A stretch of 64,000 nt of DNA from positions 180,641-244,640 of the forward strand of contig JAHQWK010000004.1 in assembly GCA_029856145.1 (NCBI GenBank), written 5' to 3'. Positions 18,124-26,723 of this stretch are shown here, piece by piece; within the stretch, counting starts at the first letter, position 1, and every line of letters begins with the position of its first letter. Below the pieces are notes generated by a model, which did not search any database, was not told where the DNA came from, and was given only the letters and a program-made list of their open reading frames with translations. Position numbers and translations under genes: made by a program. Source of the stretch: Promethearchaeia archaeon. Its GTDB lineage: Archaea; Asgardarchaeota; Lokiarchaeia; Sigyniarchaeales; SOKP01.

Positions 18124-19404
18124 ATGAGTGGATATAATTCTGAAATTTCTGGTTTTTATAAATTATCAATAAAAAAACGCAGAGAACTATTATCTGAACT
18201 TATTAATTTTAATGAAAATGATATAAAACTTCTGGAGAATTTAGGTTACTTTACAGAAACTCAAATTGATACCTTTATAGAGAATGTAATTGGTTCTTAT
18301 CAATTACCAATTGGAATTGCTTGTAATTTTAAAGTAAACAATAAGGACTATTTAATCCCTATGGTTATTGAAGAACCTTCAGTTGTAGCAGCAGCCTCAA
18401 ATGCAGCAAAAATAGCTAGAAAACATGGAGGTTTTCACTCTGAGAATGTTAAATCAGTAATGATCTCTCAAATTCAAATAACTAACGTAAAAGATATTGA
18501 ATCTGCTAAAAGGAAATTAGAAGAAAATAAGGAAAGCATTTTAAAATACGCAAATGAAAAAGATCCTCTCTTAATAAAATTAGGTGGCGGAGCTTTTGAT
18601 TTTGAAATTCGAGAGTTAACAACGAGAAGAGGAGAGATGTTGATTGTTCATTTATTAGTTGATGTTTTAGATGCCATGGGGGCGAATGTGGTAAATACTA
18701 TGGCTGAAACCATTAGTCCGTATATAGAAGAAATATCTGGAGGCAAGATATATCTTAGAATTGTATCCAATTTGGCAACTCATCGAATAGCGAAAAGTAA
18801 AGCAACATTTGATAAGGATTTATTAGGTGGAGACGAAGTAGTAGAAGGGATCTTAAATGCATATGAATTTGCACTAGCAGATCCTTATAGAGCTACAACC
18901 CATAATAAAGGAATAATGAATGGAATTATAGCTTTAACGATGGCTACAGGAAACGATACGCGAGCTATTGAATCTGGGGCACACGCATATGCTGCATTGA
19001 ATGGACAATATTCTCCATTAACCAAATTTCAGATTGATTCTAATGGAAATTTAGTAGGAGAAATAGAAGTCCCTCTTGCTCTAGGCATTATTGGAGGGAT
19101 GACTAAAATACATCCTATGGCTCGACTAACTTTAAAAATTTTAAATATCAAAAGTGCAAATGAACTTTCTCAAGTAGCAGCTGCGCTTGGTTTAGCTCAA
19201 AATGTGGCCGCCTTAAGAGCCTTAGCTTCAGAAGGAATCCAAGAAGGTCACATGGTTCTCCATTCGAGAAATATTGCAAAACTTGCAGGCGTACCTGAAA
19301 AGTTAATAGAAAAAGTAGCAAGCAAATTAGTAGAAGATAAGAAAATTAGAGTTGACCATGCGAAAGAAATTTTAAAAAGAATACTTAATAATGAAAACCT
19401 TTAG
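18124..19404 (+). CDS. hmgA: Class II-like HMG-CoA reductase
   Basis: 426 aa from ATG 18124 (a TTG lies nine nt upstream). Motifs: PIGIACNFKVN at the substrate loop, EEPSVVAAASNAAKIAR carrying the catalytic Glu, DAMGANVVNTMAE at the nucleotide-binding turn, and a late His (GHMVLHSRNIAKLAG). Length and the motif order are those of class II reductases. It reduces HMG-CoA to mevalonate. It begins a run of six same-strand genes (18124-25252) with short gaps or overlaps. Confidence 0.95.
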   Translation: MSGYNSEISGFYKLSIKKRRELLSELINFNENDIKLLENLGYFTETQIDTFIENVIGSYQLPIGIACNFKVNNKDYLIPMVIEEPSVVAAASNAAKIARKHGGFHSENVKSVMISQIQITNVKDIESAKRKLEENKESILKYANEKDPLLIKLGGGAFDFEIRELTTRRGEMLIVHLLVDVLDAMGANVVNTMAETISPYIEEISGGKIYLRIVSNLATHRIAKSKATFDKDLLGGDEVVEGILNAYEFALADPYRATTHNKGIMNGIIALTMATGNDTRAIESGAHAYAALNGQYSPLTKFQIDSNGNLVGEIEVPLALGIIGGMTKIHPMARLTLKILNIKSANELSQVAAALGLAQNVAALRALASEGIQEGHMVLHSRNIAKLAGVPEKLIEKVASKLVEDKKIRVDHAKEILKRILNNENL

Positions 19405-19471
19405 TTTTATAAAATTTGTTTCTGTAACTCAAAATATTAGTCAATTAGATCGAAATAAGTTTATGAGATGA

Positions 19472-20782
19472 ATGAAATTTATGGGCTTTAGAGAATATAT
19501 AAATCAAATTGATGAAGAAGGTCTTCTTCGAAAGGTTGAAATTGAAGTATCGAAAAATTTAGAGATTCCCGGAATTTTGAAAGAGATTGAACCAACTCCA
19601 GTTATGTTTAATCATGTTAGAGAATCGGAATTTCGTGTAATTGGTAATGTTTTCTGTACTAAAAATGTAATTGCTTCATATTTCGGTGTTACTCCTGCAG
19701 ATCTCATACCAATGCTCTCAAAAGCGATTTCAGAACGTTCAGAACCAGAAGTTGTTTCTAGGGCTCCTTGTCAAGAAGTCATTGAATCAGGAGTTGATTT
19801 AGATAATCTTCCAATTTTATTCCATTGTGAAAAAGATGGTGGAAATTATATTAGTTCTGCTGTTGTTATTACTCGAGATCCTGATTATGGACAAAATATG
19901 GATTTTCATCGAGCAATGCAATTTTCAAAAGGAAAATTTTCAACTCGAATAGTAAGGGGTCGTCATTTTCACAAATTTTTAGAAAAAAATGGTGAATTAG
20001 ACGTAGCTTTTTGTATAGGAAATACTCCAAACATTCTAATTGCTGGAGCAACTTCTGTAGATATTGGAGTTGATGAATTACAAATAGCAAATGCATTAGA
20101 ACCTATTAAAGTAGTTAAAGCAAGTTCAGTAGATCTTCTAATACCTGCAGAAGCAGAATTCATTTTAGAAGGACGTGTTTATTTAGAAGAAAAACATTCA
20201 GAAGGTCCTTTTGTTGATCTAACTGAGACCTATGACACGATTAGAGAAGAACCCGTCTTTGAAGTAAAAAAAATCACTCATAGAAAAGATGCGATTTGGC
20301 AAGCTTTATTACCAGGTGCACTTGAACATAAAATATTAATGGGGATGCCTCGAGAGCCAACTATATTTAATAAAGTAAAGGAAGCAGGAGTAAAGTGTTT
20401 AGATGTAAATGTAAATCCTGGAGGTTGTTCATGGTTACATGCAATAGTCCAGATTGATAAAAAAACAGAAGAAGACGGGAAAAAAGCGATATTTGGTACC
20501 TTTACAGGGCATAGAAGTTGTAAACATGTTTTTATTGTTGATAAAGATATTAATATTTATGATCCTCTCTCTGTAGAATGGGCGATGGCAACTCGCTTCC
20601 AAGGAGATACCAGAATGATAGTGAAAAATAAAGAACCAGGCAGTAGTTTGGACCCCAGTGCTGAACCAAGCAGTAAGTTAACTACCAAAATTGGGTTTGA
20701 TTTAACTAAACCACTTGTCGTTAAAGGAAAGAGTTTTGATATTGCAGAATTTCCAAAAGTTGATCTGAACAAATATTTTTAA
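19472..20782 (+). CDS. UbiD-like trans-anhydromevalonate-5-phosphate decarboxylase
   Basis: 436 aa, UbiD family. N-terminal FREYINQIDEEGLL, prenyl-FMN site region YISSAVVITRDPD and RHFHKFLE, acidic catalytic region SEGPFVDLTETYD, and LLPGALEHKILMG are recognisable. In the archaeal mevalonate pathway described for Aeropyrum, a UbiD homologue decarboxylates trans-anhydromevalonate 5-phosphate to isopentenyl phosphate. Here it directly precedes both subunits of phosphomevalonate dehydratase and has UbiX nearby, so that role, rather than ubiquinone or aromatic-acid decarboxylation, is the strong inference. Confidence 0.9.
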   Translation: MKFMGFREYINQIDEEGLLRKVEIEVSKNLEIPGILKEIEPTPVMFNHVRESEFRVIGNVFCTKNVIASYFGVTPADLIPMLSKAISERSEPEVVSRAPCQEVIESGVDLDNLPILFHCEKDGGNYISSAVVITRDPDYGQNMDFHRAMQFSKGKFSTRIVRGRHFHKFLEKNGELDVAFCIGNTPNILIAGATSVDIGVDELQIANALEPIKVVKASSVDLLIPAEAEFILEGRVYLEEKHSEGPFVDLTETYDTIREEPVFEVKKITHRKDAIWQALLPGALEHKILMGMPREPTIFNKVKEAGVKCLDVNVNPGGCSWLHAIVQIDKKTEEDGKKAIFGTFTGHRSCKHVFIVDKDINIYDPLSVEWAMATRFQGDTRMIVKNKEPGSSLDPSAEPSSKLTTKIGFDLTKPLVVKGKSFDIAEFPKVDLNKYF

Positions 20783-20799
20783 GATGAGGAAAGGAAAAA

Positions 20800-21993
20800 A
20801 TGAAATTAACATCAGAAGAACAGGACACGCTGGATGGCAAGCACGGTAAAGCTGCCCAAAAATCAATGGAAATTTTAACCACATTGGGCGAAATATTTGA
20901 TGCTGAATGCATGATCGATGTATATGGCGTTCAGATAGCTGGAGTATCGTACGCCAATCTAGGGGAAGCAGGTTTGGAATTCTTAAGCGAAATGGCAGAA
21001 GATGGAAAAGTTAGAGTTTTAGCGACATTAAATCCAGCAGGAATGGATCGTGAAAATTGGCAAGCTTTAGGAATAGATGAAGAATTTGCTAAAAATCAGA
21101 ATCGAGCAATTGATGCATTTGCCAAAATGGGTATAATTACAACATGCTCTTGTACCCCATATTTAATTGGAAATGCTCCACACTACGGTCAACATCTTGC
21201 ATGGGCTGAAAGTAGTGCTGTATGTTATGCAAACTCAGTTATAGGTGCTAGAACTAACCGTGAGGGTGGTCCAAGTGCTTTAGCTTCAGCTATAACCGGA
21301 AAAACGCCAAAATATGGTTATCATTTAGATGAACATCGTCATGGAGAGGTATTAGTTAAAATAAATGCTCCAATTAAAGGTACTGATGGATTTGGTGTTT
21401 TGGGAAAAATAATTGGGGATAAATTAGTCGAGTTAGGAAAGAAAATTCCTTATATAACAGGAATTCCTTCTGCTACAGTTGAAGAACTCAAATCTTTTTG
21501 TGCATCAGTTGCGACTTACGGTGGAACAGCTTTATTCCATATGAAAGGTATAACTCCAGAATATAATAATTATCAGAAACCTAGTGATATTGTTTTTGAA
21601 ATTAATCAAGATGACTTAGATAGAACGCGATTGGAACTTATTGATGATGATATTGAGATAGATTTTGTTAGTATAGGGTGCCCTCATGCTTCAATTCACG
21701 AAATTGCAAAGATTGCGAGCTTATTGAAGGGAAAGAAAGTAAAAAAAGAATTTTGGATCACGACTGCTCGACCTACAAAAAGAATTGCTGATGAAGCGGG
21801 TTATTCTAAAATAATTGAAAATGCAGGAGCGAAATTTGCAGCAGATACTTGTTGTGTTGTTGCTCCAATTAAAGAACGTTTTAAAGGAATTATGGTAGAT
21901 TCAGCAAAAGCTTGTTATTATGGTCGTGCAAAGAACAAATTTAAAGTAAAAATTGGTTCAGTTGAAGAATGTGTTGAGGAGGCAATAAAATGA
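20800..21993 (+). CDS. Phosphomevalonate dehydratase large subunit (aconitase X)
   Basis: 397 aa. Aconitase-X family: MKLTSEEQDTLDGKHGKAAQ at the start, Cys ligands of the iron-sulfur cluster in CSCTPYLIGN and later ADTCCVV, with GARTNREGGPSALASAITG between. It dehydrates mevalonate 5-phosphate to trans-anhydromevalonate 5-phosphate. Ribosome-binding site GATGAGG. The stop overlaps the start of the small subunit gene by ATGA, so the two subunits are translationally coupled. Confidence 0.93.
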   Translation: MKLTSEEQDTLDGKHGKAAQKSMEILTTLGEIFDAECMIDVYGVQIAGVSYANLGEAGLEFLSEMAEDGKVRVLATLNPAGMDRENWQALGIDEEFAKNQNRAIDAFAKMGIITTCSCTPYLIGNAPHYGQHLAWAESSAVCYANSVIGARTNREGGPSALASAITGKTPKYGYHLDEHRHGEVLVKINAPIKGTDGFGVLGKIIGDKLVELGKKIPYITGIPSATVEELKSFCASVATYGGTALFHMKGITPEYNNYQKPSDIVFEINQDDLDRTRLELIDDDIEIDFVSIGCPHASIHEIAKIASLLKGKKVKKEFWITTARPTKRIADEAGYSKIIENAGAKFAADTCCVVAPIKERFKGIMVDSAKACYYGRAKNKFKVKIGSVEECVEEAIK

Positions 21994-22379
21994 AATTAGC
22001 TGGTAGAAAAATCTTTAAAGGTACTGCTGAGGCAGAAGCAATTGTTACACAAGATGGAATTTCTTTTTATGGTGGTATTGACCCTGATACAGGAAAAGTA
22101 GTTGAAGTTGGCCATGAGCTTGAAGGACAATCGATATCAGGAAAAGTGTTGGTTTTTCCAACCGGTAAAGGATCAACAGTGGGATCTTATACCATGTATA
22201 GAATGAAAAAGAATAACACTGCTCCTGTTGCAATCGTTAATAAAGAAATCGATACAATTGTTGCAGTAGGGTGTATAATCAGCGAAATTCCTTGTGTGGA
22301 TAAAATTGATATAAGTAATATCAAAACAGGACAAAAAATTATTGTTAATGGTTCTGAAGGAACTGTGGAGGTAAAATAA
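21990..22379 (+). CDS. Phosphomevalonate dehydratase small subunit
   Basis: 129 aa, aconitase-X swivel domain (formerly DUF126). MKLAGRKIFKGTAEAEAIVT, then ISFYGGIDPDTGKV and FPTGKGSTVGSYTMYRM, the latter with the conserved Ser loop. It forms the active site with the large subunit. Its TAA is directly abutted by the mevalonate kinase ATG at 22380. Confidence 0.93.
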   Translation: MKLAGRKIFKGTAEAEAIVTQDGISFYGGIDPDTGKVVEVGHELEGQSISGKVLVFPTGKGSTVGSYTMYRMKKNNTAPVAIVNKEIDTIVAVGCIISEIPCVDKIDISNIKTGQKIIVNGSEGTVEVK

Positions 22380-23346
22380 ATGGGAGTCGGAAAAGGATAT
22401 GGAAAGACCATACTTTTTGGTGAAATTATTTTCCTATTTCAGGAATAAACACTATCATTTTGTTGTGTATGGTCTTCCAGCAATCGCATCAGCTTTAGGA
22501 TCCTCTACGACTGCTGAAGTTAAAGTAGTCAAGGGTAATGGTTGGACAGTTAATGATCAAAGACTTGCAACACCAGGTTACAAAAAGAAGAAATTCAATG
22601 AGGCAATACAATCAATTAAAAATGTAATTGAACATTTGAGAGTGGATACCGAGAATAAAAAACTTGAAATAAAATTTGCGGGGGATCTGATTGCCGCTAG
22701 CGGAGTAGGTGCTTCAGCTGCTCAATGTACATCACTTTCCCGAGCTTTAAATGACACGTTTAATCTCAAATTAACTGAAAAAAAGATAAATGAGGCAGCT
22801 TATGAAGGAGAGAAAGCCTATCATGGTACTCCTTCAGGTATTGATAACACAGCCTCTACTTATGGTGGTTTAATTTGGTTTGTTAAAAACTTGAGAGGGG
22901 GGGAAAATACGATGGAACTTCTACAGTCACCAAAGAAAATGCCCTTAGTAATAATAAATTCAGGAATAACAGCTTCTACAACAGAAGTAGTAGCTGATGT
23001 TCGACGTTTAAAAGAGGAATCTCCTTTAAAATTTGAAAAAATCTTTAATAATTATGAAAAATTAGCATTAGCAGCAAAAAAAGCCTTACTTGAAGGAAAT
23101 ATTAACACTGTTGGTGACCTAATGAATCAAAACCACAAATTACTACAAGATATAACGGTATCTGGAGAGATTAATGATAAATTAGTCGAAATCTCCTTAC
23201 GAAATGGGGCTAAAGGTGCTAAAATGACAGGAACAGGGCGAGGTGGTTTGGTCATAGCATTAGCTGAAAATGAAGAAATTCAAGATGAAATCGCCAAAAC
23301 TATTGAAAAAAAAGGATATAATGCCTGGAAAACCATGATTGGATGA
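22380..23346 (+). CDS. mvk: Mevalonate kinase interrupted by a 31-nt insertion
   Basis: ATG at 22380. Codons 1-15 read MGVGKGYGKTILFGE; then 31 nt (22425-22455) shift the frame and give a TAA; then HFVVYGLPAIASALG continues to the stop at 23346. Excising 31 nt leaves 936 nt, exactly 312 codons, and restores LFGEHFVVYGLPAIA, the first GHMP motif of mevalonate kinases. The ATP loop SGVGASAAQCTSLSRAL and the C-terminal GAKMTGTGRGGLV are intact, so the gene looks functional once the insertion is removed. It makes mevalonate 5-phosphate. The stop overlaps the next gene. A conventional gene caller would start at 22399 and mis-call the N-terminus. Confidence 0.93.
22425..22455 (+). other. 31-nt mini-intron-like insertion in the mevalonate kinase gene
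   Basis: Sits between the GAA (Glu) and CAT (His) codons of the GEH motif. It starts ATTA; the hairpin tip is TTCCT-ATTTC-AGGAA (22431-22445), with weaker pairing below it. Its 3' part CACT (22450-22453) pairs with GGTG of the 5' flank (22419-22422), giving a 4-bp central helix flanked by three-nt bulges AA^A (22423-22425) and AT^C (22454-22456). Cutting each bulge after its second nt, as archaeal tRNA splicing endonuclease does, gives precisely the border required by the protein. The outer exon helix is weak (U-rich on both sides). Confidence 0.85.
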
Positions 23347-25252
23347 GTGGGAGTTAAAATTGAAAAGTGATAATGAGATATTTCTATTAAAGTTAGGAGG
23401 TAGTTTATTAACTGATAAGAATAAACCTTTTTCTCTTAGAGAAGAGGTTTTAGAGAACTGTCTTAATCAAATTATTGAAAGTAAAAAATCAATTATTTTA
23501 ATTCATGGAGGCGGATCATTTGGGCATCCAATTGCTAAAAAATATCAAATTTCTGAAGGACTAAATGATACTGTCAAGGATCAAATAATTGGACTTTCAA
23601 AAACCCATGAGGTTATGAATAAATTTAATTCTATAATAATAAACAAATTATTAGATAAAGGATATCCCGCAATTTCGATTCAGCCTTCTAGTATTTTTGT
23701 AAAAGATTTTAATCAAATAAAAATAAATACAATAGAACCTATTGAAAAATTACTTGAACTTGGAATAATCCCGGTTTTATATGGTGATATTGTTTTAAGT
23801 TGGGATTCTTATTTTTCAATTCTTTCAGGAGATCAAATTATTTTAAAACTATGTGAAAAAATTCAAAATTTTAAGATTTCAAAAGTCATATTTGCAATTG
23901 AAAAGGATGGTATCTTCATAAAAGACAATGGAAACGAAAAACTGGCTTTAAAATTAAGTTCCAACGATTTAAATAATCTAAAATTGGCTGAATTAGATCA
24001 AAAAATAGATGTTACTGGGGGGATAAAAGGTAAACTAGAAACAATTAAAGAAATAATAAAATTTAATATCCCTGTTCAAATTGTTAATGGGCTTAAGAAT
24101 AAAAATATTCTAAAGGCATTACTTAATCAATCTATAGAATGTACTAATATTAAAGTGCCATCTGATAAAAGATTTGAAAATAAATTATATAATAGGAAGA
24201 TAGAACACATAGAAATCCCTTTAAAGTATAATGTGCAACATTCAAAGAACTATTTTGATGATATAAATCTACTTCATCATCCCCTACCGGAGTATGAATT
24301 AGAGGATATTGATCTTTCTGTTGATTTTTTTAAAAAAGAAATTTCAGCTCCTATATGTATTGCAGCAATTACAGGTGGCCATGAAATTTCTAAAGCAATT
24401 AATAATATCTTAGCAAATGCTGCAAGTTCAGAAAATATTATTATGAGTGTTGGATCTCAAAGAATAGGCTTGGAGGATCCTTCCACCATTGATTCATTTA
24501 AAGTTGTACGTGATGTTGCCCCTAATATTCCAATAATAGGAAATTTGGGAGTTGGACAGTTATGTGATCCTAATTTTAATTTAGATCATTTTAATAAATG
24601 CATTGAGATGATTAATGCTGATGTTATGGCTATACATTTGAACGCTTTACATGAACTTACTCAAAGTGATGGTAATCTTTCTTATAAAAATTTTGAAGAA
24701 ATATTTAAAGAAATAAGAAAAAATCTGAAAATTCCAATTATAGCTAAAGAAGTGGGATCAGGGTTTAATAAGGAATTAGCGTTAAAACTCGATTCATTAG
24801 GAATTGATGGATTTGACGTTGGAGGAATGGGGGGTACTAGTTTTGCTGCAATAGAGTCAATACGCGATGATTCTAGCTATGAAGTATATACTCGAAAGAT
24901 TGCAGACACTTTTCGAGAATGGGGCATTCCAACACCCGTAAGTATAATCAATGTTAGAAAAGCCACTAAAAAACTTATAATAGCAACAGGAGGCTTAAGA
25001 AATGGTCTAGATATAGCCAAAGCAATCTCAATTGGAGCAAATATCGGGGGATTTGCATTTAAGTTTTTAAAAACAGCATGGCAAGATTATAAAAATAATA
25101 CTTTGTCAAATACAATCAAGGAGATAAAAACGCTGAAACAAGAATTAAGATCCTCACTATGGTTAATGAATATAGATAATATTGATAAGCTAATAGGTAA
25201 TGACGATAAAAGGGTTTTATTGGGCAAATTATATCAATGGATAAATCAATGA
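23339..25252 (+). CDS. Fused isopentenyl phosphate kinase and type 2 isopentenyl-diphosphate isomerase
   Basis: 637 aa from a TTG at 23339 (another TTG at 23360). Residues about 10-265 are isopentenyl phosphate kinase: LLKLGGSLLTDK, IHGGGSFGHPIAKKY with the catalytic His, and DVTGGIKGKLETI. Residues about 285-637 are type 2 (FMN/NADPH) isomerase: RKIEHIEI, APICIAAITGGH, SVGSQRIGLEDP, HLNALHE, and GGLRNGLDIAKAISIGA. The first half makes IPP from isopentenyl phosphate and the second converts IPP to DMAPP, so the fusion joins consecutive steps. The two genes are often neighbours in archaea; a single chain is unusual. It overlaps the end of the mevalonate kinase gene. Confidence 0.93.
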   Translation: MDEWELKLKSDNEIFLLKLGGSLLTDKNKPFSLREEVLENCLNQIIESKKSIILIHGGGSFGHPIAKKYQISEGLNDTVKDQIIGLSKTHEVMNKFNSIIINKLLDKGYPAISIQPSSIFVKDFNQIKINTIEPIEKLLELGIIPVLYGDIVLSWDSYFSILSGDQIILKLCEKIQNFKISKVIFAIEKDGIFIKDNGNEKLALKLSSNDLNNLKLAELDQKIDVTGGIKGKLETIKEIIKFNIPVQIVNGLKNKNILKALLNQSIECTNIKVPSDKRFENKLYNRKIEHIEIPLKYNVQHSKNYFDDINLLHHPLPEYELEDIDLSVDFFKKEISAPICIAAITGGHEISKAINNILANAASSENIIMSVGSQRIGLEDPSTIDSFKVVRDVAPNIPIIGNLGVGQLCDPNFNLDHFNKCIEMINADVMAIHLNALHELTQSDGNLSYKNFEEIFKEIRKNLKIPIIAKEVGSGFNKELALKLDSLGIDGFDVGGMGGTSFAAIESIRDDSSYEVYTRKIADTFREWGIPTPVSIINVRKATKKLIIATGGLRNGLDIAKAISIGANIGGFAFKFLKTAWQDYKNNTLSNTIKEIKTLKQELRSSLWLMNIDNIDKLIGNDDKRVLLGKLYQWINQ

Positions 25253-25275
25253 GATTTCTACAAAAGATGCAATTT

Positions 25276-25497
25276 TTAATATCTTGTATCAAAAATTTTA
25301 TTCACTAGCTGGTAGCCTCTATTATTTTCATCCGAAAAGATACATCTATGCCTAATATCATTCTTTTTTTGGGAATATTTCATACATCCCCAACATTGTA
25401 CTTTAGCAAAACTGAACTTCTTTTTTTTATTTTGTTCTCTTACCTCTTCGCATATCTTTAATGCAATTTCTTCTGGAATAAGGTCCTTTTCTTTCAT
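25276..25497 (-). CDS. Small cysteine-containing protein, 73 aa
   Basis: Contains CWGCMKYS and RHRCIFSDENNRGYQLVN; the three Cys and one His could form a zinc site or bind a cluster. Preceded by a lysine-rich helix. Similar small Cys proteins occur in Asgard genomes but I do not know a function. It converges with the isomerase fusion gene and is the last gene of a minus-strand series. Confidence 0.6.
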   Translation of the reverse strand: MKEKDLIPEEIALKICEEVREQNKKKKFSFAKVQCWGCMKYSQKKNDIRHRCIFSDENNRGYQLVNKIFDTRY

Positions 25498-25623
25498 ATT
25501 CTTTCACGATGTATTATTTAAGATAGAATTTACCTATTTAAGATAGACTTATATTTATAATTATTAAAATCATCAATAGACCAAATATTGAATATTAATC
25601 CAAATTGGACTTTTTTCCTTTCG

Positions 25624-26010
25624 CTAAAGATTTTTTTCTTCCAATGAAGTTTCAATTTCATTAATAAAATCATAAAAAGCACCTATTTTTCCCTTAAAGC
25701 TTTTTACTTCTTCATTGTAAAGTTTTAAGAATTTATTTGATATCTTTTCTAATTCTTTATTTACTTTTTTCTGATTGTATTTTTTTGATGATGTCGCAAC
25801 GAGTATTAGGTTCATCTTCTTTATTATAGTGAATCTCGTATCTTTTAAATCGAAATTTGATAAACCTCCTTCAGTTAATTGTTCAGCAAACATATTTAGT
25901 GCGCTCAACATTGCCCCAAAAAGTTGAGGAGAAACCACATTATCAAACTCTCTATGAAAAATCACTATCCCTGATTTTTCCAAAATCCAAATATCTTGGA
26001 GTATTTTCAA
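25624..26010 (-). CDS. Longin-like small protein
   Basis: 128 aa. Starts with strand WILEKSGIVIFHREF, a helix (QLFGAMLSALNMFAEQL), then strands LSNFDLKDTRFTIIKKMNLILVATS and a long C-terminal helix. This beta2-alpha-beta3-alpha order is that of longin domains (also adaptor sigma and TRAPP subunits), a class expanded in Asgard archaea. The same KSGI(V/L) opening strand recurs in the cytosolic domains of the membrane proteins at 36233 and 37539. Likely a GTPase-linked trafficking or signalling adaptor. Confidence 0.65.
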   Translation of the reverse strand: MKILQDIWILEKSGIVIFHREFDNVVSPQLFGAMLSALNMFAEQLTEGGLSNFDLKDTRFTIIKKMNLILVATSSKKYNQKKVNKELEKISNKFLKLYNEEVKSFKGKIGAFYDFINEIETSLEEKNL

Positions 26011-26171
26011 TTAGACTCCTCGTTAAATCTCTATTAATTTATTAAAGTCAATAAAATCATACAAAAGTATAGTCTTTTATAAACTATCCTTTTTCATATA
26101 TTATGAAATAAATATGTTTTTAATCTATTTTTAAGTTTTTGAAGCTTTCATTTATTAATTTCTAAACAACA

Positions 26172-26558
26172 TTAAACAAGATTATATTTTTTAATATGTT
26201 CAAAAATCTCATTAAAATAAGACAAGTCAAAAGGTTTTTTCAAATATCCCTCTGCTTTTGTTTCAAGCGCTTTTACTGCAACCTCTGCCTCAGTAACTCC
26301 GGTAAAATAGTATACAAGTACTTTATTGAATTTCTCTGTTGATTTAAGCATTTTACAAAAATCATATCCATTCGAACCCGGTAAATTCACATCTAAGAAT
26401 ATTAATTTAGGTAAGCAAGTATCTAATACTTCCATTGCTAAAGAGATATTTTCAACAGCTCTACATGTATAGCCTTTTGATTCTAAAATTTCTGTTAATA
26501 GCATTTTTATATATTTGCTATCATCTATAATTAGAATCTCATATTGAAGATCCTCCAT
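26172..26558 (-). CDS. Single-domain response regulator
   Basis: 128 aa, one receiver domain only. Acidic pair in LIIDDSKYI, phospho-acceptor in LIFLDVNLPGSNGYDFC, the conserved Thr in YYFTGVTEAE and Lys in YLKKPFD. No output domain, so it would act through protein contacts in the manner of CheY. A cognate kinase is not adjacent. Confidence 0.9.
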   Translation of the reverse strand: MEDLQYEILIIDDSKYIKMLLTEILESKGYTCRAVENISLAMEVLDTCLPKLIFLDVNLPGSNGYDFCKMLKSTEKFNKVLVYYFTGVTEAEVAVKALETKAEGYLKKPFDLSYFNEIFEHIKKYNLV

Positions 26559-26723
26559 TCCATATCAACTGTCAAATTTTTATCTTCATTATTTGAATAA
26601 TAAAATTATCTTTCTTACATATCTTCAACAAAGAAAGATTTATTTAAAGTTGAGTTTTTAGATAAAACTGTGTAACAATATCATAAAATCACTAAAAGGG
26701 GATAATTTACACACAAATCTTTT

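Noticed and set aside
22425..22455. Reading the mevalonate kinase and cis-prenyltransferase breaks as simple frameshift errors or pseudogenes
   Set aside because: Single-base errors cannot explain insertions of 31 and 30 nt that restore motifs exactly on removal, share loop and layout, and leave the remaining gene bodies intact. Pseudogene status cannot be fully excluded without transcript data.
22399..22460. ATG at 22399 as the mevalonate kinase start
   Set aside because: It gives an N-terminus (MERPYFLVKLF) unlike any GHMP kinase, while ATG 22380 encodes the expected GKTILFGE directly after the small-subunit stop.
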